Assembly (NCBI GenBank): GCA_025617745.1
Contig: CM046863.1
Location: forward strand, 58,231,585-58,295,584
Source: Heliocidaris erythrogramma
Lineage: Eukaryota; Echinodermata; Echinoidea; Camarodonta; Echinometridae
Direction: 5' to 3'
Length of the DNA stretch: 64,000 bases
The translations under genes and the position numbers were made by a program. The notes below the pieces were generated by a model. That model had not been told where the DNA came from. It ran no database searches and saw only the letters and a list, made by a program, of their open reading frames with translations. Shown here piece by piece: positions 24,456-36,008 of the stretch (positions are counted from its first letter, which is position 1; the number at the start of each line of letters is the position of its first letter).

Positions 24456-25183
24456 ACTCTGACCAACGCAATCTCCTCACATAATCCTGGATGAATCACA
24501 AAGTGTCAAGATCATCTTAAGTCCTGAAAATCAGTAAGTGCTCATTTCAGATGATTTTCAGGACCTATGAAACAGCAGTATAACATGCATTCAAACATAC
24601 ATTCGTTTCATTAATGGTATACAGATAAATAAATAATGCAGTAAATCATGCTTCAGTAATTGCATCTTCATATAAATCTGTGTCAAATTTTATTCAAGAA
24701 ATAACTGTCAATTATTTGCACTGATACAGTCCAAGGTTAACGTCCTTTGAAGTCATGTAGGGCCTATAATCCTCTGAATCAAAGCATGAAAGCAAAGTGG
24801 TACATGTATGTTAAGGGTGAAAGCCCACTGAAATTTATGTTTCCTTTTTATGCATTTTAACAGGGCTATATCACTTGACAACAAATAAAATTTCCATTAG
24901 GCTTATTTATTTTGACATTTTGAGGAGTGGTGATGTCATTAAAATAAATTAAAATGATATCACTTTAGCTTTTAGAATGAAAGATTAAACACTGAGATGC
25001 TGACCAAAGCCAATTATAGCTGTTGATAAAGCAAATTGTGCTAAATATATATATCAAGGTGGTGGAATCCCCCCCCCCCCCCAATCTTCACCCTTCTACA
25101 ATTAATACTGAGATCAGAGTGCGACATGAGGGTCAAATTTTCAAAAACAATTAATGAAAAATACATTACTCGATGCATCGTCT
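24456..25183. other. Unassigned
   Basis: A short imperfect inverted repeat (24510-24575, tcctgaaaatc with its complement) and a C tract (25069-25082) are present. No gene is seen. Confidence 0.4.
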
Positions 25184-25455
25184 TCCTATGGTGATACATG
25201 TTAGCACCAAGTTTTACATCCATACTTCAAACTGTTGACATTGCGTTAACAAAGATATAACCTGAATGTCACAAATTGCCCTTTGACCTACATACCCCAA
25301 AATCTATTCAGATCGTATTCCTATGGTGATACATGTTAGCACAAAGTTGTACAACCCGTACCTTAAACTGTTGACATTGCGTTAACAAAGATATAACCTG
25401 AATTTCACAAATTGACCTTTGACCTGCTTTCCCCAAAATCTATTCAGGAAATAAC
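25184..25455 (+). repeat. ~135-bp tandem duplication
   Basis: Two copies start at tcctatggtgatacatg (25184 and 25319) and share gttgacattgcgttaac, aaagatataacctgaat and ccccaaaatctattca. Confidence 0.85.
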
Positions 25456-25499
25456 CTGAATTTTACATACTAGGATCACGTTTGAAGTTCATACCTTAA

Positions 25500-25605
25500 G
25501 CAGATCTTGAGATATTAAGTTAACAGACGTCCAGAACGGACGGACAGACAGCCCGAAAATATAATGCCTCTGGCACCACCTTTGGTGGGTGTAGGCATAA
25601 AAATC
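25500..25605 (+). repeat. Hairpin-tailed dispersed repeat end
   Basis: A run of GGACG/GGACAGACAG leads into a stem-loop-like tail (aatgcctctggcacc and gtgtaggcataaaa). This tail design is familiar from dispersed repeats in many marine invertebrate genomes, by my recollection. Its 5' boundary is unclear and may include the tandem copies at 25184-25455. Confidence 0.5.
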
Positions 25606-26212
25606 AGAGCTGCCTACATTTATATCAATCAATCAGTGTGGTTTCAATGACAAATCAGAGATTACGACTAAATTCATACAAATCAATGGACAGTGCATTT
25701 CTGATATCAGGGAGTTGTTAAAAATTTGCTTGTTGGAGTTCATTAAAGTCAGGAGACTCTGGACAATCTCCTATAATAAATTGAAGTGTACCAATTACCA
25801 AAAATTATGTGATCGGGCACCACAAAATCACCAAAGTCGCCAGATATGAATTTTTTTACTTAAGGTCTGATTCTGAAAGATGAAATTCTCAGCTTTCAAG
25901 TTAAAATGATATATAGGTCATTGGCGTTGGATAGTCCTAACCCACTGAAATAGACATTAGATTGAAGTTCCACAGAATGTTACTTATGAGAAATAAGAAT
26001 TTAAAGTTTGCAGTCTATTCAAGCACTCTGACTAGCAAGGTATTGTGCAAAGGTGACAAAAGGAGGATTAGAACTCAGTAATTGTTATGAAGGGATTATC
26101 ATATTGTCCTAAAACATGGCACATCTTGCCCACAATGTTGGACAAGTATCAATACAAGAGCTTTCTGGGTTTTAAAGTTTTGGGAGATTGAACGAAGACA
26201 GGTATTCAGGGT
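25606..26212. other. Unassigned
   Basis: AT-rich. A 62-codon minus ORF (26099-26287) overlaps the end of the inverted-repeat arm; its first residues (YSVIYVQCPN) are also readable at about 34912-34941, in keeping with the shared arm. Confidence 0.4.
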
Positions 26213-28345
26213 CATGTACAGTGTAGCCATGCAAGTACTATTTGGACACTGCACATAAATGACACTATAAAGGAGAAGCTTAACCATGTTTGAAGTTGAA
26301 AATTCTCAAATAATTTATCATAAAATCTACTGAATTGTATATCAAGTTGAAGAGAAGGGAATAGCCTTTGATTCGTATAAGTCGTGATCACTCATACATG
26401 AATATTTATGACCCATTGAATGCACTAATGCTCATTTTCACACATTTCTGTGATCAATGAAGCGTAACGCTTCGATGACCATGGCTTGTTCATTTTTGTG
26501 AGAGATGAAATGATATCATTTAATTTGATATACAATTCTTAATATTTCAATTGGTTTTATTCATTTTGACACAAACTAAAATATGAATTATGAATCTAAT
26601 TGATAACCTATGTACAAAATCAATTGAGGCAATATTCACAAGAAATTCATTCATCAAAAAATGCTTTCAAAATGAGTAATGCCAACTGAAATATTAAGGG
26701 TTGTATATCAAATTAAAGGATATCATGTCCTCTATCAGAAAAATGAATGAACAAGCAATGATCATTGAAGCGTTACAAGTTATGCTTCAATGATCACAGA
26801 AATGTGTGAAAATGAGCATTAGTGCATTTAATGGATCATAAATATTCATGCATGAATGATCACAATTTGTAACCATATGCGAATCAAATGCTATTCCTTT
26901 CTCTTCAACTTGATATACAATTCAGTAGATTTTATGATAAATTATTTGAGAATTTTCAACTCCAAACATAGTAGTAGACCAGCCAAGAAGATTTTTTTTA
27001 CTTTGGACGGCATTTTGGGGTAATGCTCGGTTTCCATGCTAAAACTCTTGCAAAAATACTGACGAATAACGTACGGGCGGATGCCACGCGCATTTTTGCC
27101 TAAAAATGCCATTTTTTGCTCAAAATTTGAAAGAATGTAAAAAATCACGATTTTTAATTTTTGGACCTAATATGTAATACCTGATTAAGACTTTTCAAGT
27201 GATATCAGATTTATTTTGAGTTTCAAGTTATAAACCTGATTAATACACAATTGAAAGTTGGATATTACACACACATATATGGCGTAACGAAACATAAAAC
27301 TGTGATTTACTCAAAATAATAGGTTGTGAAAACTACCAATATTTCAAAGTTTTTTACCCAACGTAAATTTGTCATTTTAAACGCTTTTTCTTGATTAAAC
27401 ATATCATGTATATTGTCATGTCACACACAGAAAAGAAATTATTCCATAAGGTGATAAATAACTCATTTTATGTTATCCCAAATGGAACGATGTATTTTTA
27501 CTGGATGCGCATTTTGACTGAAAAACACTATTTGAAGGTACATCTAGAGTGTATATGTACATAATGCAATTATCCCATATTTATCAGTATAGTCTATGGC
27601 CCAAAAACTGAAATGTCTCCACCCTCTTAAAAATAATCTGAAATGATTTTTTTTCCTGTTAGATGGGACCATTAACTATCGGAATATGCTTCTTTGCCCT
27701 GAATTAAGAGGTGGGCGTGGCCACAAAGGCTATTACCATGGCAACGGATGAAGAACAGTAGAATTTAAGAAAATGTATTCGTGATTAAGAAAGGAAAAAA
27801 ACACATTGTAACATTTTAAAATAATGTATCAAAAGTTTCTCACGTGATAAAAACTCAATAAGAGTTGTCCATCCATAAAAGGTGTCCATCATGTTTGAAA
27901 ATGGCTGTTGCTATGGAAACAGTAAGAAAAAAACCCCATATATGAGCAAATAAAAACACCACGATGCTACCGAAAAAAGTAAATATTAATACATTTATAT
28001 TGTACATGATAATCTTCTCTTTTACAGGACACTCACTTTTCAAAATTTGTTTGAGTAAAGGGATGGTGGAGGAGACCACTAAATGTGTAGGCCGTTACCA
28101 TGGTAACAAATAAATTTATTGCATTTCTAATGAAATGCAGAACTATATTTTTTTCAACATGAAATAATGGTAAACATCTAATTTTTTGATTTTTTGTACT
28201 GCCTGTTTGATAATATTTTCAAGAGTTTAGTTTGGAATAGAGCTAAATTTGATATATTAAAAAATCTGTTGCCATGGAAACAGAATTAATGAAGATGACA
28301 TCTTTCAACTAAAGAAGGAAATGTAACTAACCAATATAAAAGTTA
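26213..28345 (-). repeat. Left arm of a large inverted repeat
   Basis: Read on the minus strand, this arm matches 33510-34975 along its length: ctgttgccatggaaacag near 28275, gttaccatggtaac near 28100, ccgttgccatggtaatagcc near 27730, catccgcccgtacgtta near 27085 and ggctggtctacta near 26975, ending at ggctacactgta (26217-26228 as complement). The arm is lengthened by a foldback MITE at 26286-26969. The central section (26960-27930) also matches 2140-3080 of R1. Confidence 0.88.
26286..26969. mobile_element. Foldback MITE with ~260-bp arms
   Basis: The arms 26286-26540 and 26700-26969 are complementary (atgtttgaagttgaaaattc at the left, its near-complement at the right; cttgatatacaattcag; catttctgtgatcattgaag-type words). 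The other arm of the large inverted repeat is uninterrupted at about 34890-34910 (ggtctactatagttaac), which gives the empty site. The duplication is at most 2-3 bp (TA or TAG). Confidence 0.88.
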
Positions 28346-29930
28346 TATAGCAATTAGATTAACAAACACCGTCAGCCGTTAGAATCTGCTCGTTGGCTGT
28401 GAATGTGACCACTATCATAATAGTTGTTACCAAAATTTGGTAGCTAATAAAAAAAGTGGTGTTGTCTTTCTACCAAAATTTCTGTTTACTTGATTCCAAT
28501 CTAGATCCAGAAGATTTTGTCCCCTATATAGTGGGTGATACCAAAATTTTCACATTGAACATGATGACAAGACCTGCTACTTGGTTCATTGAAAAGTATC
28601 AGAAAAAAGTATACCCAACTTAAGTAGCTTCTAATTAAAAAGTTATAACCTCTATGAGCTTGAAATTTATTTCATAGTAAAGAACAAATTATATTGTGTG
28701 CAATGATACCTTATTCATAACTTTGCTGCCACGGATGACTCAGCAGCAGGCTTTTCAAACAGTATTGTCAAACTCCTGTTGTACCAAGTTTGAGCTGAAG
28801 TAGCGAGTGTGGGTCAAACCAACTATGCATTAGTTACTTCAGTCGGAAACAATTGCTGAGTTATTTTCAATTGATTTTGTGCATTTGAATAGAAAAGGGC
28901 TCATTACAAGCTAAATTTAAGATTTTTTTTGCCATTTGTAACACAATGTTGGCTTCATCTGAATCCCTTTTTTTAAGGAAAACCTTTTTACTGAGTCATT
29001 AAAAATGGACATTGTTAATTCTCAACGCGTCAGAGTATTTTTGAAATTTATTTTTGAAAGTCACACAAAGATCATATGCATGCATTATATCGATGATATT
29101 CATTAAGGTTAGCTGGCAACTAAATATGGTATAATCACAAATTTAGTGTTGATGTAAAGTAGACACCAGCAGAAAAAGAACTTCTGGGGGAAAGGGGGCA
29201 TGCATAAGGGGGCATTAACAGAAAGGGCACTTTTTAGGGAAAAGGAAAGGCATAAATGGAAACGTTAAAGTGAATACATTAGTTTTAGAAATTATGTACC
29301 CTATATTTTGAAGCTATCTCTGGAAAGATCAAATAATCCTATTTGTTTCTCTCTTTACATCACAGCGTGCAGTCGAGTGGGAGGGTCTGTATATTCCTTT
29401 AATTTCCAATCGAGCATAGCGGGCTGTGACACCCAGTGGTGGATCGGGGAGGGGGAGGCTTTTGGTGGAGCTTTTTAAAATTATCCCTGATTGACATCTA
29501 GGACATTGCCCCCTATTTTGGTGGCAGAGGCCTTTCCCTTTTTCTTTCGTTTTTTCGCGTATCTCTCTTTCACATCGAGACCCCCCCCCCCCCTTTGAAA
29601 AATCCTGGTGACATCAGATTCTTATGAAGAGGGAAAAAGTCATCCTATAGTGGGGTACAAAGTACAATGTCATCATGAAAGACTGGATAGACCTGTGGGG
29701 GTCCCTAGGACTACATGAGTTGGAGGTGGGGGGGGGGGGGGGGGGTGTCGAGACCACTAATTTACCGACGAACCTGAGTCTGTGTGCCACCGATAACCGA
29801 TAAACCTTTGTTTGTGAACGACAACATTATTTTTTTTTGGGGGGGGGGGCATGTGCAGAAGCAAGTAATAGAATAATTTGTTCTCAACCTATATCAACCG
29901 TGAGTCTATTTTCATTTAATGATGAATAAT
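28346..29930. other. Unassigned spacer of the large inverted repeat
   Basis: It contains a lone CAGTGGTGGATCGGGG end at about 29436, like the hAT-type MITE ends at 40.9 and 48.0 kb but without a partner, and G/C tracts (29581-29593, 29730-29746, 29839-29848). No gene is seen. Confidence 0.4.
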
Positions 29931-30122
29931 AATACATAACATTTATATTGCGCTGAATACATATGTTTCTAAGCGCCGAAGTAGTATTATTACCCTGGCT
30001 TTAGCCCAGCTGCCCTATAAGTCAAGGAATAAATTCCTACCATATACCCATTTACTACACCTGGGTGGAGAGTGGCGAATGTATAGATGAATGTCTTGTC
30101 AAAGGACATTCGTGCCGTGGTG

Positions 30123-30133
30123 GGACTCGAACC
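30123..30133 (-). promoter_or_regulatory. Pol III B box of the SINE
   Basis: GGTTCGAGTCC on the minus strand matches the GGTTCGANNCC consensus exactly. Confidence 0.85.
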
Positions 30134-30178
30134 GCGAACCATGAGATCCACCATGAGATCCACAGTCCGGTGACGTAT

Positions 30179-30189
30179 CCACTAGACCA
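30179..30189 (-). promoter_or_regulatory. Pol III A box of the SINE
   Basis: TGGTCTAGTGG on the minus strand fits TRGYNNANNNG. The distance to the B box is stretched by the 12-bp internal duplication. Confidence 0.8.
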
Positions 30190-30358
30190 CGACACCTCTA
30201 TTTCATAAATCTAATACGAATAATTCTCTTTTTCCTTTCTAGTTAAAGCACCACTTACAATAACTTGTTGCACATCAATTGAGTGTTAATTTCATATTCG
30301 CGAGCCCCCTTTTTAATGTTTGATTTGAATCATTATCATATATACTTCTCATTGAAAG

Positions 30359-30900
30359 AAATTGGCAGCATAAACGGAATCTTCTTGGCAAGGGGCGGGG
30401 CGAGCACAATCCTATTTAAGGGAATGTTAATTTTGATTAGGCTACACTCTATAGAAATATTGGGCAAAATTTACCTAACATGAGGGTAGTTATGTATCCG
30501 ACCAACTTTTGGGTAAACTTTACCAATTTCATTGTTATCTTTTGACACATGTTGGGTAAATGCATGTAAAAGTTGAGCAAGATTTAACCAACCTATGCCC
30601 AATCTTCATTTACCCAGTGGCATTTACCCAACATTTCTAAGAGTGTAGCGAGTGTAGCGAGCGTAGAGACCGATCAAACTTTGTTGACACATGTCTTTTG
30701 ATAATAATGTATAGCATAAACGGGATCCTCTTTCTACGAAGTGGGGGGGGGGGGGGGGGCACAATCGTATTTAAGGGAATGCAAATTTTATTTAAACTTT
30801 TTAAAAAATAATAATTGGTAGCATAAACGGGATCTTCTTTCTCCGAAGCGGGGCGTGAACAATCGTATTCAGTAAGGGAAAGTGGATTTTATTTACAAGG
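30359..30900 (+). repeat. Three ~85-bp direct repeats split by a MITE
   Basis: Units near 30359-30440, 30706-30795 and 30815-30900 share agcataaacgg(g/a)atc, a G-rich word, acaatc(g/c)tatt and taaggga. The MITE at 30445-30645 lies between the first two. Confidence 0.75.
30445..30645. mobile_element. CACTCT-ended MITE with GGGTAAA motifs (201 bp)
   Basis: The left end CACTCTATAGAAATATTGGG and the right-end complement CACTCTTAGAAATGTTGGG form terminal inverted repeats, with a TA duplication at 30443-30444 and 30646-30647. The interior repeats GGGTAAA/TTTACCC-type words in both orientations. Confidence 0.87.
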
Positions 30901-32746
30901 GAATGTTTATTTTGTTTTTATGTTTTGTTTTTTTAACGGAAGTTTTAAGTTCTGACGACATAAAATGCCTTATGACCGATTCTAGAACAACTACCCCCTT
31001 GAAAACTAACCCCGGATAACTAATGCACTTATTAAAAGGATAAGATATTTTATAAAATAAATGACACTTTTTATGGGTCAAAAGGGCACTTAATGGAAGG
31101 AAAACGCCATGTATCAGAATGAAAGGGGCAATAATATTGAGGATAAATATGGCACTCAACAGAGATGAAAAGGAGCACCTATTAGAGGGAAAGGATCACT
31201 TTGTTGAAAAAAAGGGAATAGGAGTACTTGTCTACTGTACGTAAAACAGGTAACTCTTAGAATTAATAGGGGAAGAATAGATGAAGGGGTACTTATCAGC
31301 TATAATATGAGAATTTAAAAAAAATGTTGTTGCAAATATATAATATATATTCCCCCTGAAATTTGAGGTGGGGATGGCCTCCCCCCCCCCCCCCCCCCCA
31401 ATAGTTTTGGATGTGAGAATTGCGATACATTAACTTAAAACTAATAATTATCCAAATTCATTATTTAACAACATTTAATCATACAGAAAACCATTTCGGG
31501 ATGCTCTAAAATACAAGTTTTTTAGAGAGATATTTGAAAAAGTCCCTGATGTGGGAGGGGGATATCCCCCCCCCCCCCTCCCTCACCTTCCTCTCGCCGG
31601 TCATCCCCCAATCATGAACACAGATCGACACCCCTGTTCCCAAGGAAAGTTATAATAAATGACCTTAAATTAAATTTCATGTATACAACTAAGGATTTAT
31701 TTTTGTAATATATACAATCCATTACAAGATAAAAATCATCTTTGTCTTTCATTATGAAAACATAAAATCATATCCCAACAAACATTAAATGTGCTGACTG
31801 TGTGGTAATTGTTTTTGCACAGATTTGCACATTCATTGACTTGCCTATTAGGATAAATGTACATTACTCCACTAGAGTCCTGGTTGTGTTACTGTGTTTA
31901 CATAATAAAATACACAATATCATGCAGAGCATTGTCTTCACATAACCCTCTTAAGTCTGCTCTTTCCAAGAGTATAATTCCATTATCTCTATATGGATAC
32001 ATGACACATCATCACTGAATATTGTTGTTTATTTCTCTCACTTTCCGATATGATGTTCCACCTCCTGGAGATTGATCCATTGCATTCACATGACTTTATA
32101 ATTTTGTTTAAATGAAAATCCTATGTGGACCGCACAGTGAATTTATAATGAAGCATAATGATACGTATTAATGTTATAATGCTCGTATATATCATTTTTC
32201 CAGTTAGTTAACGATAACTTATATTATATAAATGAAATAAAGTTTGGCCTTTGCACAAAAAATTAAAAGAAAAACCGAGATATCAAAGAATTTTTCAACC
32301 AGTGATAGGGAACTGCTATGTGACCGGCCCATCCATCCTACAATGTATATGTAGGCAAGTTTTCTTACATATTCAATATGATTTTGATACATTAACAATA
32401 TACCTTGGCGAGACCGCCTTCCGAGTGGTCGACCAAATGATGAAAGCCATGCAGACGTAATTTTGATGGGGTGGGTGGTAATATTCTCTATAGCTCAAAA
32501 TCAGCTTTACAGCTTTTAAAGTTTGTGAGCGAGCAACAATTTTGACACTGTTTAGTCAAAACACTTTTTTCTAATATCTAGAAAGATTTGAATTGAAAGC
32601 TTAGAATATATATATTAAGAATGGACATTTGCTTGCATGTTGTTCAATTAGGAATGTGTGGTATTTTTCCAATTCCAATAGTTTCGTGATGTGCAACTCA
32701 TTCTTAACCATGACAACGTCCATAAGGAACACATCCGTAACCAACT
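30901..32746. other. Unassigned
   Basis: AT-rich with C tracts (31380-31399, 31566-31578). The ORFs at 30893-31159 (minus) and 32251-32460 (plus) show no recognisable domain. Confidence 0.4.
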
Positions 32747-32750
32747 TTAA

Positions 32751-32792
32751 AGGGCAAGTTCACCCCCCCCCCCAAAAAAAAAAAATAAAAAA

Positions 32793-32846
<54 letters not shown>

Positions 32847-33440
32847 AAAATAAAATAAAATAAATAAATAAATAAATATTAAAAAAATGAGTTAAATCAA
32901 TAAAATCAAATTATACCAAAGCAAGGCTAAAATTCATCAAAATCGGATAAAACGAGACATTTATGGCAGTTTAATGTTTTGCATTGTTTCATGAAACAAT
33001 GATATGAATAACATGGGCTGTATGCAAATTTTTGAGCCGACGATGCCATAAGCTCACTTTTTTCCTTTTGTATTTTATTATATAAAATTTCAACTATTTC
33101 AGCTTTCTTCTCCAAGAATGTTTGACCCCTCTTAGAATGTGTACGATCATCATTATTATAACTTATTGTGATACAATGAAGAGAATCTTTACAAACATCT
33201 ATGAAATATTTGAAATCTCATATAATAAAATACAAAAGGAAAAGTGAGCTCATGACTTCATCGGATCACTGATTTGCATTCAGCCCATGTTATGCATATC
33301 ACTGTTTTACGAAACAATCCAAAACTTCAAAATGCCGTAAATTTCTTATTTTTATCCGATTTTGATATTTTTTACTGTTTCGTTTATTTAATTTAACTCT
33401 ACTGATTGAACTCAAGTCATTATTTGGGTGGACTTGGCCT
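32751..33440. mobile_element. TTAA-flanked foldback MITE (690 bp)
   Basis: TTAA lies at 32747-32750 and 33441-33444. The ends are AGGGCAAGTTCACCC and the complement of AGGCCAAGTCCACCC. The arms continue inward (aaaatcggataaaac against ttatccgattttg; gaaacaatgat against atcactgttttacgaaac; ttgtattttattatat against atataataaaatacaaaa). An (AAAT)n expansion occupies 32780-32880. No ORF; Kolobok-like by its ends. Confidence 0.9.
32780..32880 (+). repeat. A-rich and (AAAT)n expansion
   Basis: Poly-A followed by about 18 AAAT/AAATA units inside the left arm of the MITE. Confidence 0.95.
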
Positions 33441-33509
33441 TTAAGACAATCAAGCTGATTCTGATAGCTTCAGTGAAAAATAATATAAGATTCATTTGAT
33501 TTTGTTCAA

Positions 33510-34975
33510 ATGCAGTTTGTTTAACATTTATTTTGTATTGGTGGTCACATTTCTTTATTTGAAAGATTTTATCTTTATTAACATTCTGTTTCTATGGCAA
33601 CAGTTTTTATAAATCAAATTTAGCTCTGCTCCGATTAACTAAAATATTGAATATAATCAAAAAGACGGCAAAAGTTATTAGATGTTTACCATTATTTCAT
33701 GTTGAAAACAACCATTATCTAATGATAGTATTTTGTTAGAAATACAACACAATAATATAATTGTTACCATGGTAACTGTCTACACATGTAGTAGTCACAT
33801 CTATCACCCCTTTACTAAAATAAGTTATCAGTGAGTGTCCTGTAAAATAGAAAATAATAATGGTCAATATCAATACTTACCTCTTTTTTAGGTAGCATCA
33901 AGGGATTTTGCTCCAATATCATTTTTGTTCTTACTGTTTCCATGGAAACAGCCATTTTCAAACACGATGGACACTTTTTATAACTCTTATTTGGGTTTTA
34001 ATCAAGTGAGAAACTTTTGATACATTATTTTAAAATGTTACAATGTGTTTTTGTACTTTCTTAATCACGAATATACGACAATTTCTTAAATTCTATTGTT
34101 TCTGATCCGTTGCCATGGTAATAGCCCTTGTGGCCACACCCACCTTTTAATTTAGGGCAAAGGAGCACATTTTGAGAGGTAATGGTCCCATCTAACAGAA
34201 AAAAAAAGATCATTTAAGATTATTTCTAAGGAGGTGGGGACATTTCAGTTTTTGGTCCATAGACTATACTGATAATACATGGGATAATTGCCTTATGTAC
34301 ATATACACTCTAGATGTACCTTCAAATAGTGTTTTTCAGTCAAAATGCGCATCCAGTAAAAATACATTGTTCCATTTGGGATAACATAAAATGAGTTATC
34401 TATCACCTTATCGGATAATTTCTTTTCTGTGTGTGACATGACAATATACATGACATGTTTAATCAAGAAAAAGTGTTTGAAATGACAAATGTACGTTGGG
34501 TAAAAAACTTTGAAATATTGGTAGTTTTCACAACCTATTATTTTGAGTAAATCACAGTTTTATGTTTCGTTACGCCATATACGTGTGTGTAATATCCAAC
34601 TTTCAATTGTGTATTAATCAGGTTTATAACTTGAAACTCAAAATAAATCTGATATCATTTGAAAAGTCTTAATCAGGTATTACATATTAGGTGAAAAAAA
34701 TAAAAATTGTGATTTTTGACATTCTTTCAAATTTTGAGCCAAAAATGGCATTTTTAGGCAAAAATGCACGTGGCATCCGCCCGTACGTTATTCGTCAGTA
34801 TTTTTGCAAGACTTTAAGCATGGATGCCGAGCATTACCCAAAAATGCCGTCGAATCTTTTTCTAGAGCCTTTTTGGATGTTTGGCTGGTCTACTATAGTT
34901 AACCCTCTCTTTATAGTGTCATTTATGTGCAGTGTCCAAATAATATTTGGCTACACTGTAAATGGAAACTACATG
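33510..34975 (+). repeat. Right arm of a large inverted repeat
   Basis: The partner of 26213-28345, without the foldback MITE. The two arms are about 5.2 kb apart. The section 33930-34890 also matches R1 (2140-3080). No transposase or other protein was found between or inside the arms. Confidence 0.88.
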
Positions 34976-35422
34976 TATAACAAGAGAATCCAGAGAAAAA
35001 CAAGATGAATGCTCACATTACGACTGAAGCTCAATGATAACAAGCTGATATCATTTTTTTTTCTTTTGTATTTCGATCTCAAATATTGTCATATGGCAGA
35101 TGAATAAATGAACTTTTAGAAAATACAAAAAAACAAAAAAATCAGACATTTCATCTCAAGCCACGTACAGTATTTCAGCCGTTTTACTCCCAATGCGACT
35201 TTTTAGTTGTTTTGAGGCAGAGGGTCACATATTTTCTTTATATCCTTCTTACTCCTTTAAGCATTACCCAATAAAAGTGTTTTGTGTTTAATTGTACACA
35301 TTCTAGTTGTACACAATTTTGGGGGGGTGATTGGTACACTCTCAATTATTTACAAGTCCACACTACTACTTGCTATTCAGGACATTCAGCTTGTTTGTCA
35401 GGGTAGTTGCTGGTAGCTCATC
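34976..35422. other. Unassigned; 3' of the minus-strand exon
   Basis: This could hold the 3' UTR of the exon at 35423-35638, but no AATAAA is seen on the minus strand here. Confidence 0.35.
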
Positions 35423-35638
35423 TTAGATTTGCAGGATGATATTCTGCACGAACATAAGGGGATGTTGGATATATCCTGGGTATGCCCAGTTGAATACATA
35501 AAATGCGGCGAAATACGTCGCCACTGCTCCAAAGAAAGAAGCGCTCTGTGCAATTTCCTCTCCATCAGCCATCAGGGTGAACTTAGAGGTCTTCCCCAGT
35601 GTTTCCTCGTTGCACAGAATGTACATTGGGATGGTTGT
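35423..35638 (-). CDS. Terminal coding exon, uncharacterised protein
   Basis: Reading right to left, a long pyrimidine tract and CAG acceptor (ttttttttcag, ending at 35639) precede an open exon of 71 codons that starts ACA-ACC in phase 0 and stops at TAA (35423-35425). The residues begin TTIPMYILCNEETLGKTSKF and include LMADGEEIAQSASFFGAVAT and FYVFNWAYP, ending MFVQNIILQI. The pattern of a polar stretch, then an aromatic (Y/F)VFN.(A/E)YP, then a hydrophobic helix, recalls the C-terminal end of multi-copy uncharacterised proteins in deuterostomes that are often near transposons. That is recollection, not a search. Base composition here (about 48% GC) is clearly above its surroundings, and codons look constrained. 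Upstream exons were not found. It could be a pseudogene copy. Confidence 0.5.
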   Translation of the reverse strand, partial: TTIPMYILCNEETLGKTSKFTLMADGEEIAQSASFFGAVATYFAAFYVFNWAYPGYIQHPLMFVQNIILQI

Positions 35639-35709
35639 CTGAAAAAAAAAATACAAAGCGAAAGCTAAGCATTTTGCAAGAAATGGAAGGAGGACAGCAA
35701 GCAAGTATA

Positions 35710-36008
35710 TAGTTAGAACTTGAGTACCACAAGCAGTAGGAGTTACTACAAAACAGATGTTAAAGAATACAGGCATAAAAATCCAAAACCTGACTGAATG
35801 GAATCAAGATTTGTTTCATGAAGCATAAAAACTTTTCAAAAAAAGGCAGTCCAGTGCAAGAACTTCTATCACATGCGGCAAGAGTTGCTGCAAAAGAGAA
35901 GTTGAAGAATGTAGGCATAAAAATCCAACACCTGACTAAATGGAATCAAGATTTGCTTCATGAAGCATACAAACTTTTCATCAAAGGCACAGTCCAGTGC
36001 AAGAACTA
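35710..36008 (+). repeat. ~145-bp tandem duplication, partly open
   Basis: Two copies (about 35710-35853 and 35854-36008) share aggcataaaaatccaa, ctgactgaatggaatcaag-type words, cttcatgaagcat and cagtccagtgcaagaac. The second copy is open (VQELLSHAARVAAKEKL, then LTKWNQDLLHEAYKLF) while the first has stops. It may be the remains of an exon of a helical protein, with no domain identified. Confidence 0.6.

Larger units (their letters stand above)
29931..30199 (-). mobile_element. tRNA-derived SINE with LINE-like 3' tail
   Basis: Read on the minus strand it starts near 30197 with a tRNA-like head carrying an A box (TGGTCTAGTGG) and a perfect B box (GGTTCGAGTCC), then a ~130-bp body, and ends with AGCGCAATATAAATGTTATG followed by ATT units. 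That tail matches the 3' end of the LINE at 49-1900 (GGCGCTTTAGAAATAGCATG plus ATT units), which suggests use of a CR1/L2-type LINE for mobilisation. The tRNA part holds a 12-bp tandem duplication (atgagatccacc, 30141-30163) between the boxes. Possible imperfect target copies are ctattttcat (29908) and ctatttcat (30198). Confidence 0.88.

Noticed and set aside
24100-25640. A full CACTG...CAGTG element around the GACTAA cluster
   Set aside because: No right end complementary to CACTGAAAAC could be found; only the motif cluster is claimed.
30105-30197. Possible true tRNA gene
   Set aside because: A and B boxes are present, but the anticodon arm is disrupted by a 12-bp duplication and the sequence continues into a SINE body and ATT tail.
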